Assembly (NCBI RefSeq): GCF_040054535.1
Contig: NC_090795.1
Coordinates: 9,749,001 to 9,813,000 of the forward strand
DNA from: Antennarius striatus
Taxonomy: Eukaryota > Chordata > Actinopteri > Lophiiformes > Antennariidae
Direction: 5' to 3'
DNA length: 64,000 nucleotides
Both the position numbers and the translations under genes were made by a program. Position 1 is the stretch's first letter; every line of letters begins with the position of its first letter. Shown here piece after piece: positions 25,501-53,350 of this stretch. The notes beneath the pieces are model-generated. The model made no database searches. It saw only the letters and a program-made list of their open reading frames with translations, and was not told the origin of the DNA.

Positions 25501-28415
25501 ATAAGTCTTAGTCATAGTCAACTTTAATATCAAATGTACCATATATGCACGACATACAGCACAGATGAAATTACAGTCCTCTCAGACCCACAGGCTCAAG
25601 CCTGTTGACCTTCTTGTGGACATCCGCCATCTCAAACTTGTGCTCTGGAGAGCAAAGATAAGAATCTATGAAAAGAACTGAATGAGGACACATGAGAGTA
25701 GCCCTCACAGAAATCTTTTGGAGTTAAGACATATTGGTGTATTCCTACAACACTGTTTTGTTTTTTTTATTATTGAATTTCTTATTCATCATATAGTTAT
25801 AACTGTCTGTTTTTCTAGAGATCGATGGTAAAGTGACCACAAACCACTTCCTTAATTCATTGCAGCTATTTTACCATATAAAATCTGTTATTTCCCTTAT
25901 TAACTTGTTAGCCACGGGTAAAACTAACATCAGAGGAAGTAGTGCAGTCACCCAATTATATCTTTTATCCTGATTTCCATGCAGTTACATGCAAGAAAAG
26001 AGATTCCTCAACATCATCTGACTGATGGATGATCCTGTTGTGATTTGCTGTCGTCACCTCAGAGGAAATGATGCCTCATCTCTAAAAAAAATTTAAAAAA
26101 TCCTTACCTCTCCCTATGCATTCTCAGAATATGCAGGGGAAAGAGACAAGTCAGGAAGTGTGAAAGAGAACTGAGTTCATATTCTTCCACGTCACACTAA
26201 CTTTTTTCCTTCTTTCCTCATTCAGCTAAGGTGAACTATTGAAGATTCTACACTTGCTGGAACAAATTTCAGTCCTTTTATGCTCCAGACCGAGAATGTG
26301 CAATTTCCACCTACCTACCTACCTACCTACCTACCCACCCACCCACCCACCCACCTACCTACAAGCCCAATATAACAAATACAATGGATGGATGTGAGGG
26401 CATTGTGCTATAACATCTCTTCTTGTTTTGGTTGAGGACATATGGTGCTGCAATCAAATCCCAAACTGTTTTTTTAAGACATAAGCAGCCATTATACCTG
26501 GTTGAATATAAACCTGACAGTGATTAAGACAAATTTTCTCAACACAGCAGGATTTAATCCTTGGGAGTTTCCAAACTTCAAAAGATTTGCTTATTTGCAG
26601 GCATATAAAGCTACCTCCACTAATAGACAAGGAAGTGCTTACATGTCTCTGTGTGGTCTAATCCTCCTCTAATGTTCTCTAAACTCTCATTTAGCCAAAT
26701 GCTCTGCTCGCGTGACCACAACGCCCTCTCAGCTGTGTCTCTTCAGACACAAATGACAATGCATTCTCCTTAATGAGCCCAGAAAGAAGCCATTAATCAG
26801 ATGGAGCGTAGCTTCTGCATCCCATCAAAGTGTCTTTGTTTCCACCCTGTAGTTCCCATGTGGGAAAATCCTACTGTTCCTGCAGCCAAGTTCACTCAAT
26901 TAAATGAAACAGTAAACAGCGAGAGTGAAAGAGGGGTCAAATTAAAAATTATCTAGCGGGTGATTACACAGCGTGACACATGCATGAATAATGTCAGTAT
27001 GCAAATAAGGGCTATATATGAAACTACTGCATATTCTGTATACTCAGACAATCAACAATAACTTTTACCATTACACTTTGATGAGTAATATGCATATATC
27101 ACCCCATCAGTGTGTCCAAAAGTGAAAGATGTGAATAAATGATTAAAAAATATGAGATTCGGTCTTCAATTTTCATCACACAGTGACCTGAGGAGCCTCC
27201 TTCTGTTATGAAACCTTCCAAATCTAATCACATGGACATCATGTCATTGCGTAATGCCATCTTCTGAAGAGCAATGAAGTAATTTGGCAGTGTTTCCTCC
27301 AGAAGCAAGAGACAGCATATTATTATGTCTCTCTGGTAGAAATTATACTTTTTCTTTATGTTTTTTTTGCCTCTCCTTTCTCAAGATGATGCAAAATAAT
27401 AAAATGCTGACACGTATTACATAGATTATTGGAAAAGATAAGATATCCATGTGTCAAACATGTGAGCGAAAACAACCACATGTGTTCTTTTCTTCAAAAA
27501 GGAGAGGCGGATGTCCTGCTGGGCAGATAAATGAACAAACTGAATCACATACTGGACAGTTTTCATAGAAGGGTATTTGTTTGTGTATGTCTACACTGCA
27601 GGGCGCACCCTCCTATCTCACTTTGTTGCTTGCATGGTTTGGGAGGGGAGCAGACCCCCACAATACTCCCTCTGTCCCCTTGATGTCACGTCTGTCTTTC
27701 ATCACTGCTTTCTGTGTTTCACTTGGATTTGCAACAAGATGCTCATTTTGATTGCAATGGTTTCAAATCCATTCTTAATCTCCCATTCGTCTTTGCCTTG
27801 GAATAGGTTAAAATTATGCCGCTCTCACTGACAAGTTGGTTATGAAAATCCCTGATATTCCCACACAAACAAAAGCACATTCAGTTAACAAAAGAGACGG
27901 ATTAAACCTGATTTCATGGTGGTGGTCTGAGGACAGAGGCCACATGTAAAGATCACGTTTAATAGCTTTAAACCACCCAAGCATTGGAAGTGCTTAACTC
28001 CAGGGAAAAGAGTGGCTTGTGCAGTGAGTGAAAGTTGGGGAAAATGAAAGAAAATAAAACACAGTGCAGGGCATAGACACACCGATGTGACAGAACCAAA
28101 AATAGAGACAAGTGGAGGCGCGGGAGGAAAAACAAGCCCAGACTCTACCTCTTGTTGCCAGGTCCCTGGCAGTTTCTTTGCCAATACCAGTGTTGGCTCC
28201 AGTGATGATGACTGTTTTCCCATCTAACCGCTCCTCTGAGGACCAGCGGTTACAGCACACACTCCTAGATAAAGCATTTGCAATTAAATCATCAATAATG
28301 GAAGAAAAATGTCAAGCACACCCTTCATAATAAGTAATAGCTGTCAATTGTCTATAAGTTTAGACATTCAGCCCACAGAAGACATTTAAAAATAAAAAAA
28401 CCAAACCTAATGCAA

Positions 28416-28471
<56 letters not shown>

Positions 28472-28783
28472 TTCATATGCAATAGGTAATCCATATTTTT
28501 TATCAATAAATATTTAATTATATCATTTGTCTAATTTGCTTTAAAAATTATGAAAACATTCAAATTTATTTTGACAGACTTACAGGAGAGTGTCAAGTAT
28601 TCCACAAATAACCGACAACAAGTATGACGCAAATTCCACATTTTCCACAGGGGTCTGATGTACTGCCACATCTGACGGAACGGTAAAAATCCCACATACC
28701 CCGAACATAGCTGGTGCGTTCAAGATCATGCCTTTATCGTTCTTTTTTGTTAGATTTTTCTGTTCTTCTTACCTGCAATACAT
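22550..28783 (-). CDS. retinol dehydrogenase 12-like short-chain dehydrogenase, copy A, complete
   Basis: Seven exons on the - strand: 28783-28773, 28264-28149, 25411-25256, 25066-24962, 23428-23219, 23005-22813 and 22652-22550. Together they give 297 codons plus stop, in frame throughout. The protein is a classical SDR of the RDH11/12/13/14 group: the NADP(H) motif TGANTGIG is at residues 25-32, NNAG at 104-107, catalytic Ser155, and YGQSK at 180-184 (Tyr180, Lys184), with the Ser-Tyr and Tyr-Lys spacings of RDH12. LHPGVV follows, and the C-terminus is [14 protein letters not shown]. The family reduces retinal and other aldehydes with NADPH at the ER. The N-terminus ([11 protein letters not shown]) is short and has no clear membrane helix, unlike mammalian RDH12, so a further upstream start cannot be excluded. 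Assignment to an RDH12-like gene is firm; the exact orthologue is not. Confidence 0.93.
23623..23820 (+). mobile_element. tRNA-Ala-derived SINE in rdh copy A intron
   Basis: The head 'ggggatgtagttcagtggta' resembles tRNA-Ala, with a Pol III A box (tagttcagtgg, 23630-23640) and B box (ggattcagtcc, 23672-23682) 42 bp apart. The anticodon arm and 3' acceptor strand no longer pair, so it is not a working tRNA. The body continues with 'ggccggtcccaagcccagat', 'aaacaaagagggttgcatta' and 'actttgccaaacagatatga', segments I associate with fish SINE/RTE-partner tails. It lies in the intron between exons 5 and 4, antisense to the gene. Confidence 0.75.
24229..24580. mobile_element. Tigger/pogo-like MITE, copy 1
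   Basis: Ends are inverted: the left end 'caatgcgccctcgtgcattc' pairs with the right end, whose reverse complement starts 'cagtgtgccctcattcgcgg'. TA dinucleotides flank both sides (24227-24228 and 24581-24582), as for mariner/pogo target sites. It is 352 bp and has no coding capacity. It shares its whole body with 55283-55646, including 'attctattggctgacggcat' and 'ggttcctggaacgc'. It lies in an rdh copy A intron. Confidence 0.85.
25505..25600 (+). repeat. dispersed repeat, partner of the 20.5 kb copy
   Basis: Contains 'tatatgcacgacatacagca' and 'attacagtcctctcagaccc'. It matches the 20.46-20.56 kb segment in reverse complement. It lies in the intron between exons 3 and 2 of rdh copy A. Confidence 0.7.
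26308..26362. repeat. (CCTA)n(CCCA)n microsatellite
   Basis: A tetranucleotide tract in which CCTA units give way to CCCA units and then back to CCTA. It lies in the large rdh copy A intron. Confidence 0.95.
28419..28469. repeat. (TA)n microsatellite
   Basis: About 51 bp of pure TA repeat in intron 1 of rdh copy A. Confidence 0.95.
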
Positions 28784-29531
28784 GCTTCCACTTTGGCCAG
28801 AAACGACTTTACCTCCTCCGGTCCTCCAAACAGTTCGAGGCTGGATTTCGTGCTTGTCATCTCCTCCTCCTCCTCCTCCAAAGTGTTTGTCATCGAAATG
28901 TATCGGCTGGGCCAATCAGGTGCGAGCTGACGCATAATTGATTGTGAACTTGACGAGGCAGGGAAACAACAGGCTGCTTTCCTGTCGCCTCTCTGCGGTA
29001 CGGCAGTCGCACTGGTAAACTGAGCTGATTTCATGATTGCAGTATATTGAAAAAAATGAATGAATAATTAAATTAAGTAAAGAAATACCTCTTCAGGGTC
29101 AATAGCCTTGTTTTTTAGTCATTAAAATATTGCAACATTGCATCCTGGCCACTTGAGGTCTCTCCAGGATCAAATCTGAGCAGGTTGCAAATGAATTCTA
29201 AAAAGAGCTGCTGTTCATTTCCAAGACATTTATTGCTCAGCATTTCTTTTCAGTCCCTGATGCAATCAGTAAATATCAGAAATAGAATATTGTGTGCCCA
29301 AAAAAGTATGTGATCTTTCAACAGTTTAGTATGACTAATATTTTTATTTGCTCAATCGCCATCATGTTCCATTAAAACATTACTCAATCAAATTCTATGC
29401 CACCCAAACTACATTCATATTTTGTTTGCATCAAACACATCCAATTTTCAATACTCCTTTCATTTAACACCAGGAAAACCTCTCATGGATATTTCTTTAT
29501 AGAATGTAGAGACCCCAACATAAGACCACGT

Positions 29532-32749
<3,218 letters not shown>

Positions 32750-35371
32750 TTTGGAGGTTTGCATAGATCAAATGTAATATTCCTCACAAGGGCTGACAGC
32801 TGATAGAAGTCTGCTCCAAGCATGCAAAAGGAAGGACGACTGGAGACTGGGCATAGAAACAGTGGGTCTACAGTGTATTTGGAAGACATAAATAGATACA
32901 AACCCCCCTCTGTTGAAAGTCTGTCGTTGTAACTAATCAATCAGAAAAGGTTCTTTGGATGTAATCACATGAGGAGGAAAGCGAAATGGAAATGTCTGGA
33001 AAGACCTGATTGATCAGCTGCTCTCGGTGGTCTTCTTCCTGCCAGGATCGAAATGCCAAAGATCTCTGTGCTTGGTGATCGTGTTATTACTTTGATTGTC
33101 TTATGTATCTATCTTATAAACCTCCTCCCTGCACAAAAGTAAAATCAAAAAAGTCCTTTCTTATTTGATGCACTAAACCGTGAAGAGCATTGGGAAGTTT
33201 AATGGTGCAGGGATCTCTAAGTGAAGTTATCAGAGACATGCAATGCATTGTATGATTTTATCATGCGTAAACTCACTATCTGTGCAGGAACTGTTTCCAC
33301 CGGCGGGGGAAGCTAATCTTACATGTAATTACCAGTGCGCAAGAGTCAATGTTGCTGAAATGAAGACACCGGATCCACAGGTGAGTCGGGTGATTTCATC
33401 ATTTCACTGCTGTGGATTTTTTGGTGCTTTCCACGGGAAGGATCTTAGTTATCAGGTCGCTGTTGTACCGACTGCTGATTGGGGATAACCGTATTTGATT
33501 CTTAATGGAGCAGAACCTGAGGAAACCCCTAATTTGAGTTATGGTCGTTTAAAAAATACCTACATGTGGGTAAGTGAGTTGTTTTTGTTTTAGACCATTT
33601 TGATAGTTCATAGATATTTAATCTATGCAGGACCTGCTTATAAATCAAAAGTTGACAAACAAAGGCTCATTTTGTTCTGTTAGATTTTTCAAATTCACTT
33701 AGATCTGAACTTCATATAGTGACCACTAGAGGGGCGTGCTGCAACGTCTTTCCTGTACTCAGTGAAAAGAAAGAGTGTTTTGTGCCACATAGAAGTTTTT
33801 TGGGGAAAGCATTTGAATCTACATTCAGGCTCTGTGCTCACCGCCCAGCCGGGTCTCATGTAAACCATGTGGAAGGTAGTCATAACTTCCTGTTTTCACA
33901 AACAACCATAAAAAGGAAGGGTGAAATGCACACACACACACACACACACACGCACGCACGCACGCACACACACACACACATATAAACATACTTCTGCTGA
34001 CCTAAACCAGGCCTAAATGATGCTGCCGGCTCGTCTCATGTGGTCTCTCTCTGACGCTAGCTGGTCTGACTGTTATTTAGTTTCTGCTCACAGCTGCTCG
34101 CCATCCCCGAGTCTGATGAAAGGAAGCCTGTCCTGTCTGTCTGTCTGTCAATTTGGGGTTAAAGGCAGAGAAGCTTTGCCACATGTGTAATTAACATTTC
34201 GTCAGAAAGATTATGTATGAGGTAGATGACTCATTCATTGTCAGTCCAAGGATAGGAACGTTGACAGAGAGAAACAACAGTATGTAGAAGAGTGACCAAC
34301 CCAGAAAAGATGAAATGCAAAAACAGATTTAATTTTCCAACCAAAATATTCTTTCAGTCATTCATTGTCTGATTGATATGTACATGATTATTGAAATGCA
34401 GCATGCATATGTTGAGGTTGTGATTGAAAAGTCCCTTTTAACTCCTATCATACTATTACACCGTAATGGTTTTACTCAAACACATCCACACCTCCAACCA
34501 AATGAGAGGAAACAAAAGATCGTCTTTGCTGTTGTCACAAAAAAAATCAAGCGCCTTTCCAAAATACAAACACTGATCACAAATACATCTCTGGACATTA
34601 TACATAGACAATATACTTTGTAAATTATAACAAATATAACCAGGCTGACATTTTGCTTTTCTTCATTAAGACTAGCATCATCAAAACAAAACAAACAGGA
34701 ATAGCATAGTTTATCAAATGCACAGCATTTTTTCTTAAGATGCAAACTGCACTTGTGGTGCAATAAGGAGAGAGTGTTATATCAAAAATTATTGTCATCA
34801 ATAAAATAGTAGCTTTTGATTAACCCTGAAAACCAGTAAATATGAAGATCCACTCTTTTTTCATGTTTTTCTTTCTTTTTTCCTTTTTTACGAATTTTTA
34901 TCCTACTGGATTTTATTATTTTAAAATTATTTTCTACTGTTCCAGTATTTGTTTTCATTGCATGACTTTGTAATAGCAAATGCAATTGATTCCACACGGT
35001 GGATATAAGATGTCAAAATGACAAAATCTACAGGGTTAAAAAAACAGATATCGAAAAACTGAAACTTGGGCAACTTAATGAAGGATGGGAGAAATGAAAA
35101 CCCTTGTCTACAAAGACCCCACTGAAATTTATTTGCGAAAGTGTGACATTGTTCCAGTCTGAACCAGTTTCTCCTCTTATTAAAATGGAGTTCCCAATAG
35201 AAAAAACGACTTCAGTGACACCTCAAATGAAATTCAGTGACCACTGTTTAAAACTGAAAGGATAAAATTAATAATTTTTCCTGGGACAGAAAATTGATAT
35301 GGTAGACAGATTGTTCTAAATTGTTCACGTATATACATCTATCTCAAAGATTTTCATGTAGATGGACACGT
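32750..35371. other. intergenic DNA between rdh copy B and tnfrsf11a
   Basis: This holds the promoter side of rdh copy B and the 3' flank of tnfrsf11a. An AATAAA on the - strand near 35131-35136 could end the tnfrsf11a transcript about 240 nt after its stop. A (CA)n/(CGCA)n microsatellite lies at 33929-33980. No further exon was recognised. Confidence 0.4.
33929..33980. repeat. (CA)n microsatellite with CGCA units
   Basis: A CA repeat interrupted by five CGCA-type units. It is intergenic. Confidence 0.95.
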
Positions 35372-46346
<10,975 letters not shown>

Positions 46347-49300
46347 CTCTCCTGGTCAATAAAGGCTGCCTATAAGGCTTTAAGTTTTGGGTTTTTTTTT
46401 GTCTCAACACCAAGACCCGACTCAAAAATCACTTATTCTCTTGTGCGTAAATGTGATAGGTCCTCCACGACGTCTCGCAGGGCATTCTTGCGCCTTCATC
46501 CCCGTTTGGGCAGCTGCTGATCCCAACTCACGGCTCCTCTCATCCGTCTTCTGCTTTCACCTCCGCATTGTGGAGGATTCTGGACGGCACGGCTTGTAAA
46601 AATTGAGTGACTGAGGAAGTGTGGGAGGGAGGGAACTCCACGTTGTCATGTGTGAAGAAAAAAAAAAAAAGTGAAGTTCACCTCCCTCTCTTCTTCCCTC
46701 TCTGGACGACAGTGCACGAGAAGTGACGTGAGGGCTACACTCTGGGATAACCGCCATAATATCATGTTTGCGTGACAAAATGCGTTTTGACGTCAAACGG
46801 CAGAAACAAATTTATTTTGACAGTTGCCGTTTGCATCGTCAAACAAGTTGAGTCATGACCTCATGCTGGAGAAGGCTGGAGTCAGGATCCCACACGCTAG
46901 AGGCAAACTACTTTCATAGATCTGTCTGTCGTGGAGATGAGTGGGCAATCCCAGAATAGTTATTGGAGTGTGGGTCAGGAATGGTCATTACAATCCGCAC
47001 AAGTTATTTCATAAGTGCAGTTGCTGTCTCCTGGAAACATCCCCTCTATTATCCGAAGGCTGGTAGAAAGAAATACCACTGGGTACACTTCCCGCTAAAT
47101 TTGCATGGCCGGCTTTAACCCACCCCACCCCAGCTTGGAAATTCATCAAGGGGAAGGGAAGAGAAGGGAGTATGTTTCTCTTCAAGGTGGCAGTTAGCCT
47201 ATGCAAATATTAAATTGCATGTTTGGACCCTGAATGGATAAAACAGTGATCGGATTGACATGGGAAAGAAGAGGAAAACAGGGGGGGGGGATAGAAGTGC
47301 AAAAAAAATTATTTTTTTTTTCATTCCTGAGAGCAAGTTGTGAATACAGACGAAAAGAGAAAAGTAATGAAATAATGTGCAGCCCTCCTTGTTGAACTTA
47401 TAGTAGTAATTAGAGAAAGAAAAAGGGAAAAGAATCCTGCATAATCATAAAGGTTGACTACAATTTTAAAAAAAAAACAAGAAACTTCTAGCCCAGGGGT
47501 AGACATACTGTTAAAAATATTTAACCTTTAACTCATAAGTGTTTTGTAGAAGAGAAAGAGGAAAAATAATGACAGTTTTGAGTTGAGCCAGTGGAGGTAG
47601 TGGGCCATGTCGTCCCTCTCTTCTTGTAAAAACATGCTGAGAGAATTTGCTTTGTGGTTTGGCCTCTGCATTTCACACAGTAGCAATTATGACCCAGATC
47701 AGACCATTTGACCAATCAGAAACCTAGCTCAACTGTCAGCACACTCCAATCATTCACACTAAAGTCAACCCTAAACAACATAGCCCCACTTAAAACATAT
47801 ATAACAAGGAAGCTCGTTTTGAAGTTTAAAAAAAAAATACAACAGATGTACTGCAGGCCGACACCATGCTGGTTTACAAGCATCTTATTTCAAGTGGCCC
47901 GGGTCATAGCACAGGCTGTGCAGCTCTGCTAGGGAATGGCTTGTATTGATTAGTATCCCCCAGAACGAGTCAGAGTTCATGAAGTCAGCCAACTCCAGAC
48001 TGCTCATAGAACCTGCTTATAAAAGCACACAGCTGCTTGGTGAATGGTTTCCATTAATGCAAAAAGAAAGCCACCCCAGCTTGCATCAGTGCCATGGTTT
48101 TAAAGAGTTTGTGTTGAAATCATCAAAAAGTAAGCTGGGCTAAAAAAAAAAAAACGTGCACATGGCAGTGACATACTCACAGATCAGAGTGGAATAAATA
48201 TATTAAGCTTTAACCACTGTGTTCTGGTGGTTTTAGGGTTGAATCGGCTTCGCTTTTGCTCGCATTGGGCAACAGATGTGATCTCCAAGTCATCCCCACC
48301 GCCGGTGTCATTCGCCATTTGATACTCAGGGTTTTAGGAACACATGCAAGCAGGATAAAGTCCAGGTGTACATGCAGGTTTGCATATTTGCAATATGAAC
48401 TCACATGCTGAAAAGAAATCAGAATATTTGGCCGCATAAAGAACAGACCACTCGCTAATAAGGCAAATCATATATCAGGCTTCTGAACTTAATGTGCAGG
48501 GAGATACTACACGTGCCCAAACAGGATATAACACAAACAGTATATTCACATACCCATCACTTCAGAGAAGATTAACTGAAATGATACCAACTATCATTTC
48601 AAGTAACTCTACTTTAGTCTAAACTAACCCTTCACCAAATATATTGTTATTTAAGTCAAGGGGGATTGTAGTTTGTTCCCAAAAATATAAAGATAAATCT
48701 GTGTCAAAAGATTTACCGGTAAGTCCTCCCACAACTTTAGTAATAAAAACACTAAATACAGCCATGCCCCTTATGTCTACCTCTTCCCTGTACCAATTAT
48801 TTGTCCACCTGGTGTGTTATCAGTGATGAAGGTTGAATATTAGCCTAAATATGCAAATTCACTCATGTAATGTTCAACCACTGAGTGCAGTTCTTCCAAC
48901 CAACTTCATCTATTTCCATTTAAAATGCACAACTGTGTTTAATTCTAATCCAGGTCAATCAAAACCGTACAAAACCAGGTAGACATAAGTAAAAAAAACA
49001 AACATGCATGGATCAGTAGAAGATACATACTGTAATATGACAACAGATCTTAGTTACTTCTGTATTTTCTGAGTTGTTAGGAATGCCCCTTAAAGTGGAC
49101 TTTGGTTTGCCGTCCTGGGCGGGTAAATCACTTCAAAGGGTGGGATGTGTGGAGCTGGGACACCAGGAACGTGTCCTTGTCTATGAAATGACTGTTTTAC
49201 AGCCTTCTACACCTGTCGACAATTAACAGCAATGAGCCATAAGCCACACTTTCCAACGCCTGTAGAAATACATCTAAAAACACATCTTATCTCCATCTTT

Positions 49301-50424
49301 TATTACACCATGACACCACTTTCAAATATACATAATGGATACCATCCTCTTCAGTTCAGTGTATGATACAGGTATTTACTGTTTGTCAGAGCATATTGAA
49401 AAAGAACAACAAAACAGGCTCAAATACCCACTTTAGAAAAAAAAGTACAGTTACCAGAGACACCGCAACAGACATACAAGATGCAACAGACATAAGGGAA
49501 TAATTATGACCAGTGTTCTTTGCAACAACATATCTCCAAAAATGAATCAACAAAAACAAAATCCATTAACTCTGAATGAAAACAAACATAACAAGGAAAG
49601 TGAAGTGCAAATATTCTTTGGACTTTGGAATAAAGTATGTGTGTAGTTCATTAAGACATAAATAAGTTATAAAATAGAAGCTATCAAACAAAAACCGCAG
49701 ACAGACTTGAGAGAGATGAAGGCAAGTTGTTTCTTTTCCGAAGCTTCAAGTAGATGATACTTCTGAGCCATACGAGTTTTTCTTAACAGGCAGGAATACA
49801 GAAAAAATGCGAGTTAGAGCATCTTCTGCATAACTCTTTCATCCAAAATAGAATTTAAAATTTTAATCAAAAATCAGATAGGCCACGCTCAGAGCGTTCT
49901 TTTCATAAAGATGTGTGATGGTCTTCTGACACAAGAAGTACGACACTTGAGTTAAATTCTGTGACACTGTCGTGTCCAAACAGGCCCAAGAAACAAGTCC
50001 GTTGTTATCACTTGGAGGGGAAGAATCCCAATACTGTTCAGTTTCTCCCTCTTCTCTATCCCCTCTTTATGAAATGATGATGTTGACAAGGCGGTTTAAT
50101 GGAAACAGATTCCTTCCATTCATTCTACTTTTGTTATGACTAAGGAGACGAAAAATGAGAAGAGGGGGAAAAATCTCAGCTGTCCCTGCAAAAAAACACA
50201 GTTCTGTTCACCTTAAAAAGTGAACTGACTTACTGTAACAGAGATTTGAAAGCAGGACAACTTTCAGCAGAATTACAATTTCTTGAAATTTAATCAACAA
50301 AAGATTCGGTTTTCTTCTTCTTCTTCAAGCTGAACCAAGGTTTCCAGTAAAATGAAATGTTCCCAGTGACCGCAGTGGGACCCATCAGTTAGCTGCTGTG
50401 ATTGATCAGCGATTAGTGTTGCGA
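46347..50424. other. region between tnfrsf11a and relch
   Basis: The segment 46350-46750 is GC-richer and should hold the tnfrsf11a 5' UTR and promoter, though I cannot place the start site. From about 49280 to 50424 the sequence is probably relch 3' UTR, because an AATAAA on the - strand lies at 49299-49304. The rest shows no exon, RNA gene or recognised repeat. Confidence 0.4.
49299..49304 (-). terminator. candidate poly(A) signal of relch
   Basis: AATAAA on the - strand, about 1.1 kb after the relch stop codon. A plausible end of a long 3' UTR; other signals could be used. Confidence 0.3.
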
Positions 50425-53312
50425 TCACTTCTTTCTCTGGAAGACGTTGGCCAGCATGGCGCCAGAGGTCGTTAGCTGACCCATCTTGCTCAGGAACTTG
50501 GTCTTGGCATCCTCACCCACCAAACTGGAAGCGATCGACATGGAACTATAGGCACAAAGGATAGAACATTTATTTGGACCAGGCTGAAGCTGCAACTTTT
50601 AGCTCAGATTTATTTACACAGACTGAAATATACACAAATGCACACTATCTACCATCATGCCTTTACTACAGAGGAAGTACTGTTTGCCAGCAGAGCCCCT
50701 CCTGGTTTTTACTGTCCAACGGCTGCTTAAGTTCCTCTTTTGACTGAGCCAGGAGCCATGCTGATACTTTTGAGCAGTTACAAGCAATTTAGGAGAATTG
50801 CTCAACAGAAGGACAAACATCATATCTCAACAGTAATGTTGCACTAAGTCAGCAGCTGACATGGAGCACAAACCACATTTATTGATGCGTCAAAATGTGC
50901 CCTCCAAAGTCCCTTGCGATCTGTTTCAGTTCACAGCTCTGTGTATTATAGGAAATCCACAGGTCTCAGTATCGTATCGCACACCTTTCTGGTTTAAACC
51001 CAAACAGTCATCAAATGGTACCTCCATTCTTAAGAAAACATATCTATTTGCCCTCAGCCTACATGTGTTATTTGATGTGAGGTGTGATTGACTCACTACT
51101 GCTGTAGCCCAAATAGACTGTGGGGTAATGTTGTGTTTGATGGATTAGGCAGTCGGTCATGCCAAGATGTGGTCAAATGTTCAAAAGTCTGGCTCTGCTA
51201 CTTGCCTGTGGTGTGGCATGGAAATTTCAACATCAATGAAAGAATCAATGCTGCATAGCTACCAATAATTACATGGATGTTATGAGATGCCACTTCAAAA
51301 AGTTGTTCCGTTAGATTGCTCAATCAGCTGTGACAGCCAAACAGCATCACAGTGGCCAGATTATTTCATACCAGAAGGTAAATCACGGGGAAAACTCTAA
51401 ACTCTTCTAAAAAAATACATGCTGTGAAGGTAAAGACATTAATTATAGAAGGAAATCTGGAAGAAAGACAAGACAGACCAAAATTAAAGAGGAACAAAAT
51501 ACTCTTGGAACAATCACTGAGAATTTATCCTCAGTTTTTAAGCGAGGATTTTGGTGGGGCAATACCAACAAATACTGCATGGTAGAAGAGCAGAGGCAGA
51601 GATACACACTTCTGACATCCATATAAACACACTCCTCTTTTAAGTAAGTGCCAAAGTCATGCTAAAAAGGTGAAAGCAACTTTTTGCCACACTATGGCAA
51701 GTGTCCCAGCACTCTGAGAGTGAACAAAACCACTCCTCTCCTCTTTCCTTCTTTGAAGGTTTCCACATAAAGAGTGTGGGTATCACAATCCCACTGCCAT
51801 TGCTGTTGAGTGACCTCTCTCATCAGAGGGCTACAGCTTCCTCTCCTCTTCATACTTTGAAGCAATAATATGTTGCAGTCCCAACATGTAATGCACCAAC
51901 AAATATTTTGCTAATTGATTTAGGACGAAATGAAGATACGAATGAAACTCTCACCCCTGTGCATCTGCCATTCCTCTGTTTTCCACCTTGATCTCACATT
52001 CCTTGATCATAGAACTCAGAATAACCTGTGGGGAATTTGAGAAAGACATATCAAGCTGATAGAAAAAACGTATTTGGTGTACAATAAAAAAACAAACAAA
52101 TCCTAAAACATACATAATGACTGGAAAATAACTGTTGTTCCCTTTCAGGTAAGCTTTACAGACTGACTGAATGTCTGGAGACAAAAACAGTCAGTTGATC
52201 TTTAGTCACCGTGGGAAAAATCTCTCATAAAGTGGATTGCGTGCAATTCTGACACACAAATAAAATCAGAGAAAGAAGCAAAGAGACAGACAGTCTGTCT
52301 TTATCAATCGTGATGCACTGGGAGCAAAACAGAAAGAAAGTCTGGCCTATCAGCGCAGGAGTAGACCAAAGGGATTCCATATGCACATGTGGGTCTGAGT
52401 CATTCTCTGGATATGTGAATGAAATCTCCCTCCATACTTCATGTCAATGTATGTCTGCCTTCGTGTCTTTCTATACCTCGTGCTCGGGGGAGAGGTGCTC
52501 CATGTCAGTGCGGAGACACCTGAGACCAGGCAGGAAGTGGTTGACCATCACCTCCTCAGAAATGACTGCACAGTAAGTTAAGGACTAGAAGGCACATCTG
52601 AAAACACACGGCAGTTCATCTAAACGATCACCATGAATGAGTATTATTATCTACACAGCAGGAACCACTATAACTCTATATCAGGGTCACAGGAAATCTG
52701 GCATTGAAACCAATTTTAACTGAACACAGCTGATACACAGTTTTCCTTAGGGGCACAATCATTTCCAAAATACTTCAAAACTTAAACATCCCCTTATGTT
52801 TTAATGTCAGTGTGAAGCTGCCTTTGTCTACATTTATAGACAAAAAAATAACAGCTGGCCGTGAAAACAGCTTTTTAGTATTACGAATTGGTTTTAGTTT
52901 AATTTTAGCATCCGGTAATTACCAGATAGGTGGAGTTTACTTCAAGATTGACCTAAATGTAAAAAGTAAAACCAAAAGCGTGACGAGAAACTTTTTTTTT
53001 TTTTTTCCAAATCAATTTGCTATTACATTGAACCAAAGTAGGTTGACAGAAACTAAACCTTCATCACAGCAGTACTTTTGCTCTGCCACCTGTCACAGAC
53101 AGTTGAGCTACACGGTATACTGAGGGAGGGGAAAAAAAAGTATTTTTGGAGATGGGAATGTACAATTTCAGAGGTTGTCACACTGATTACAAGAGAAAGA
53201 ATTGCAGTGGGAGGTAAAGCCTCTGAGGTTAGGGCTATACCTCCTGGACACTGCTGCACTGTGAAATCACAGCCTGACAAAAATCCACAGGAATGAACCT
53301 CAGACCAGCCGC

Positions 53313-53350
<38 letters not shown>

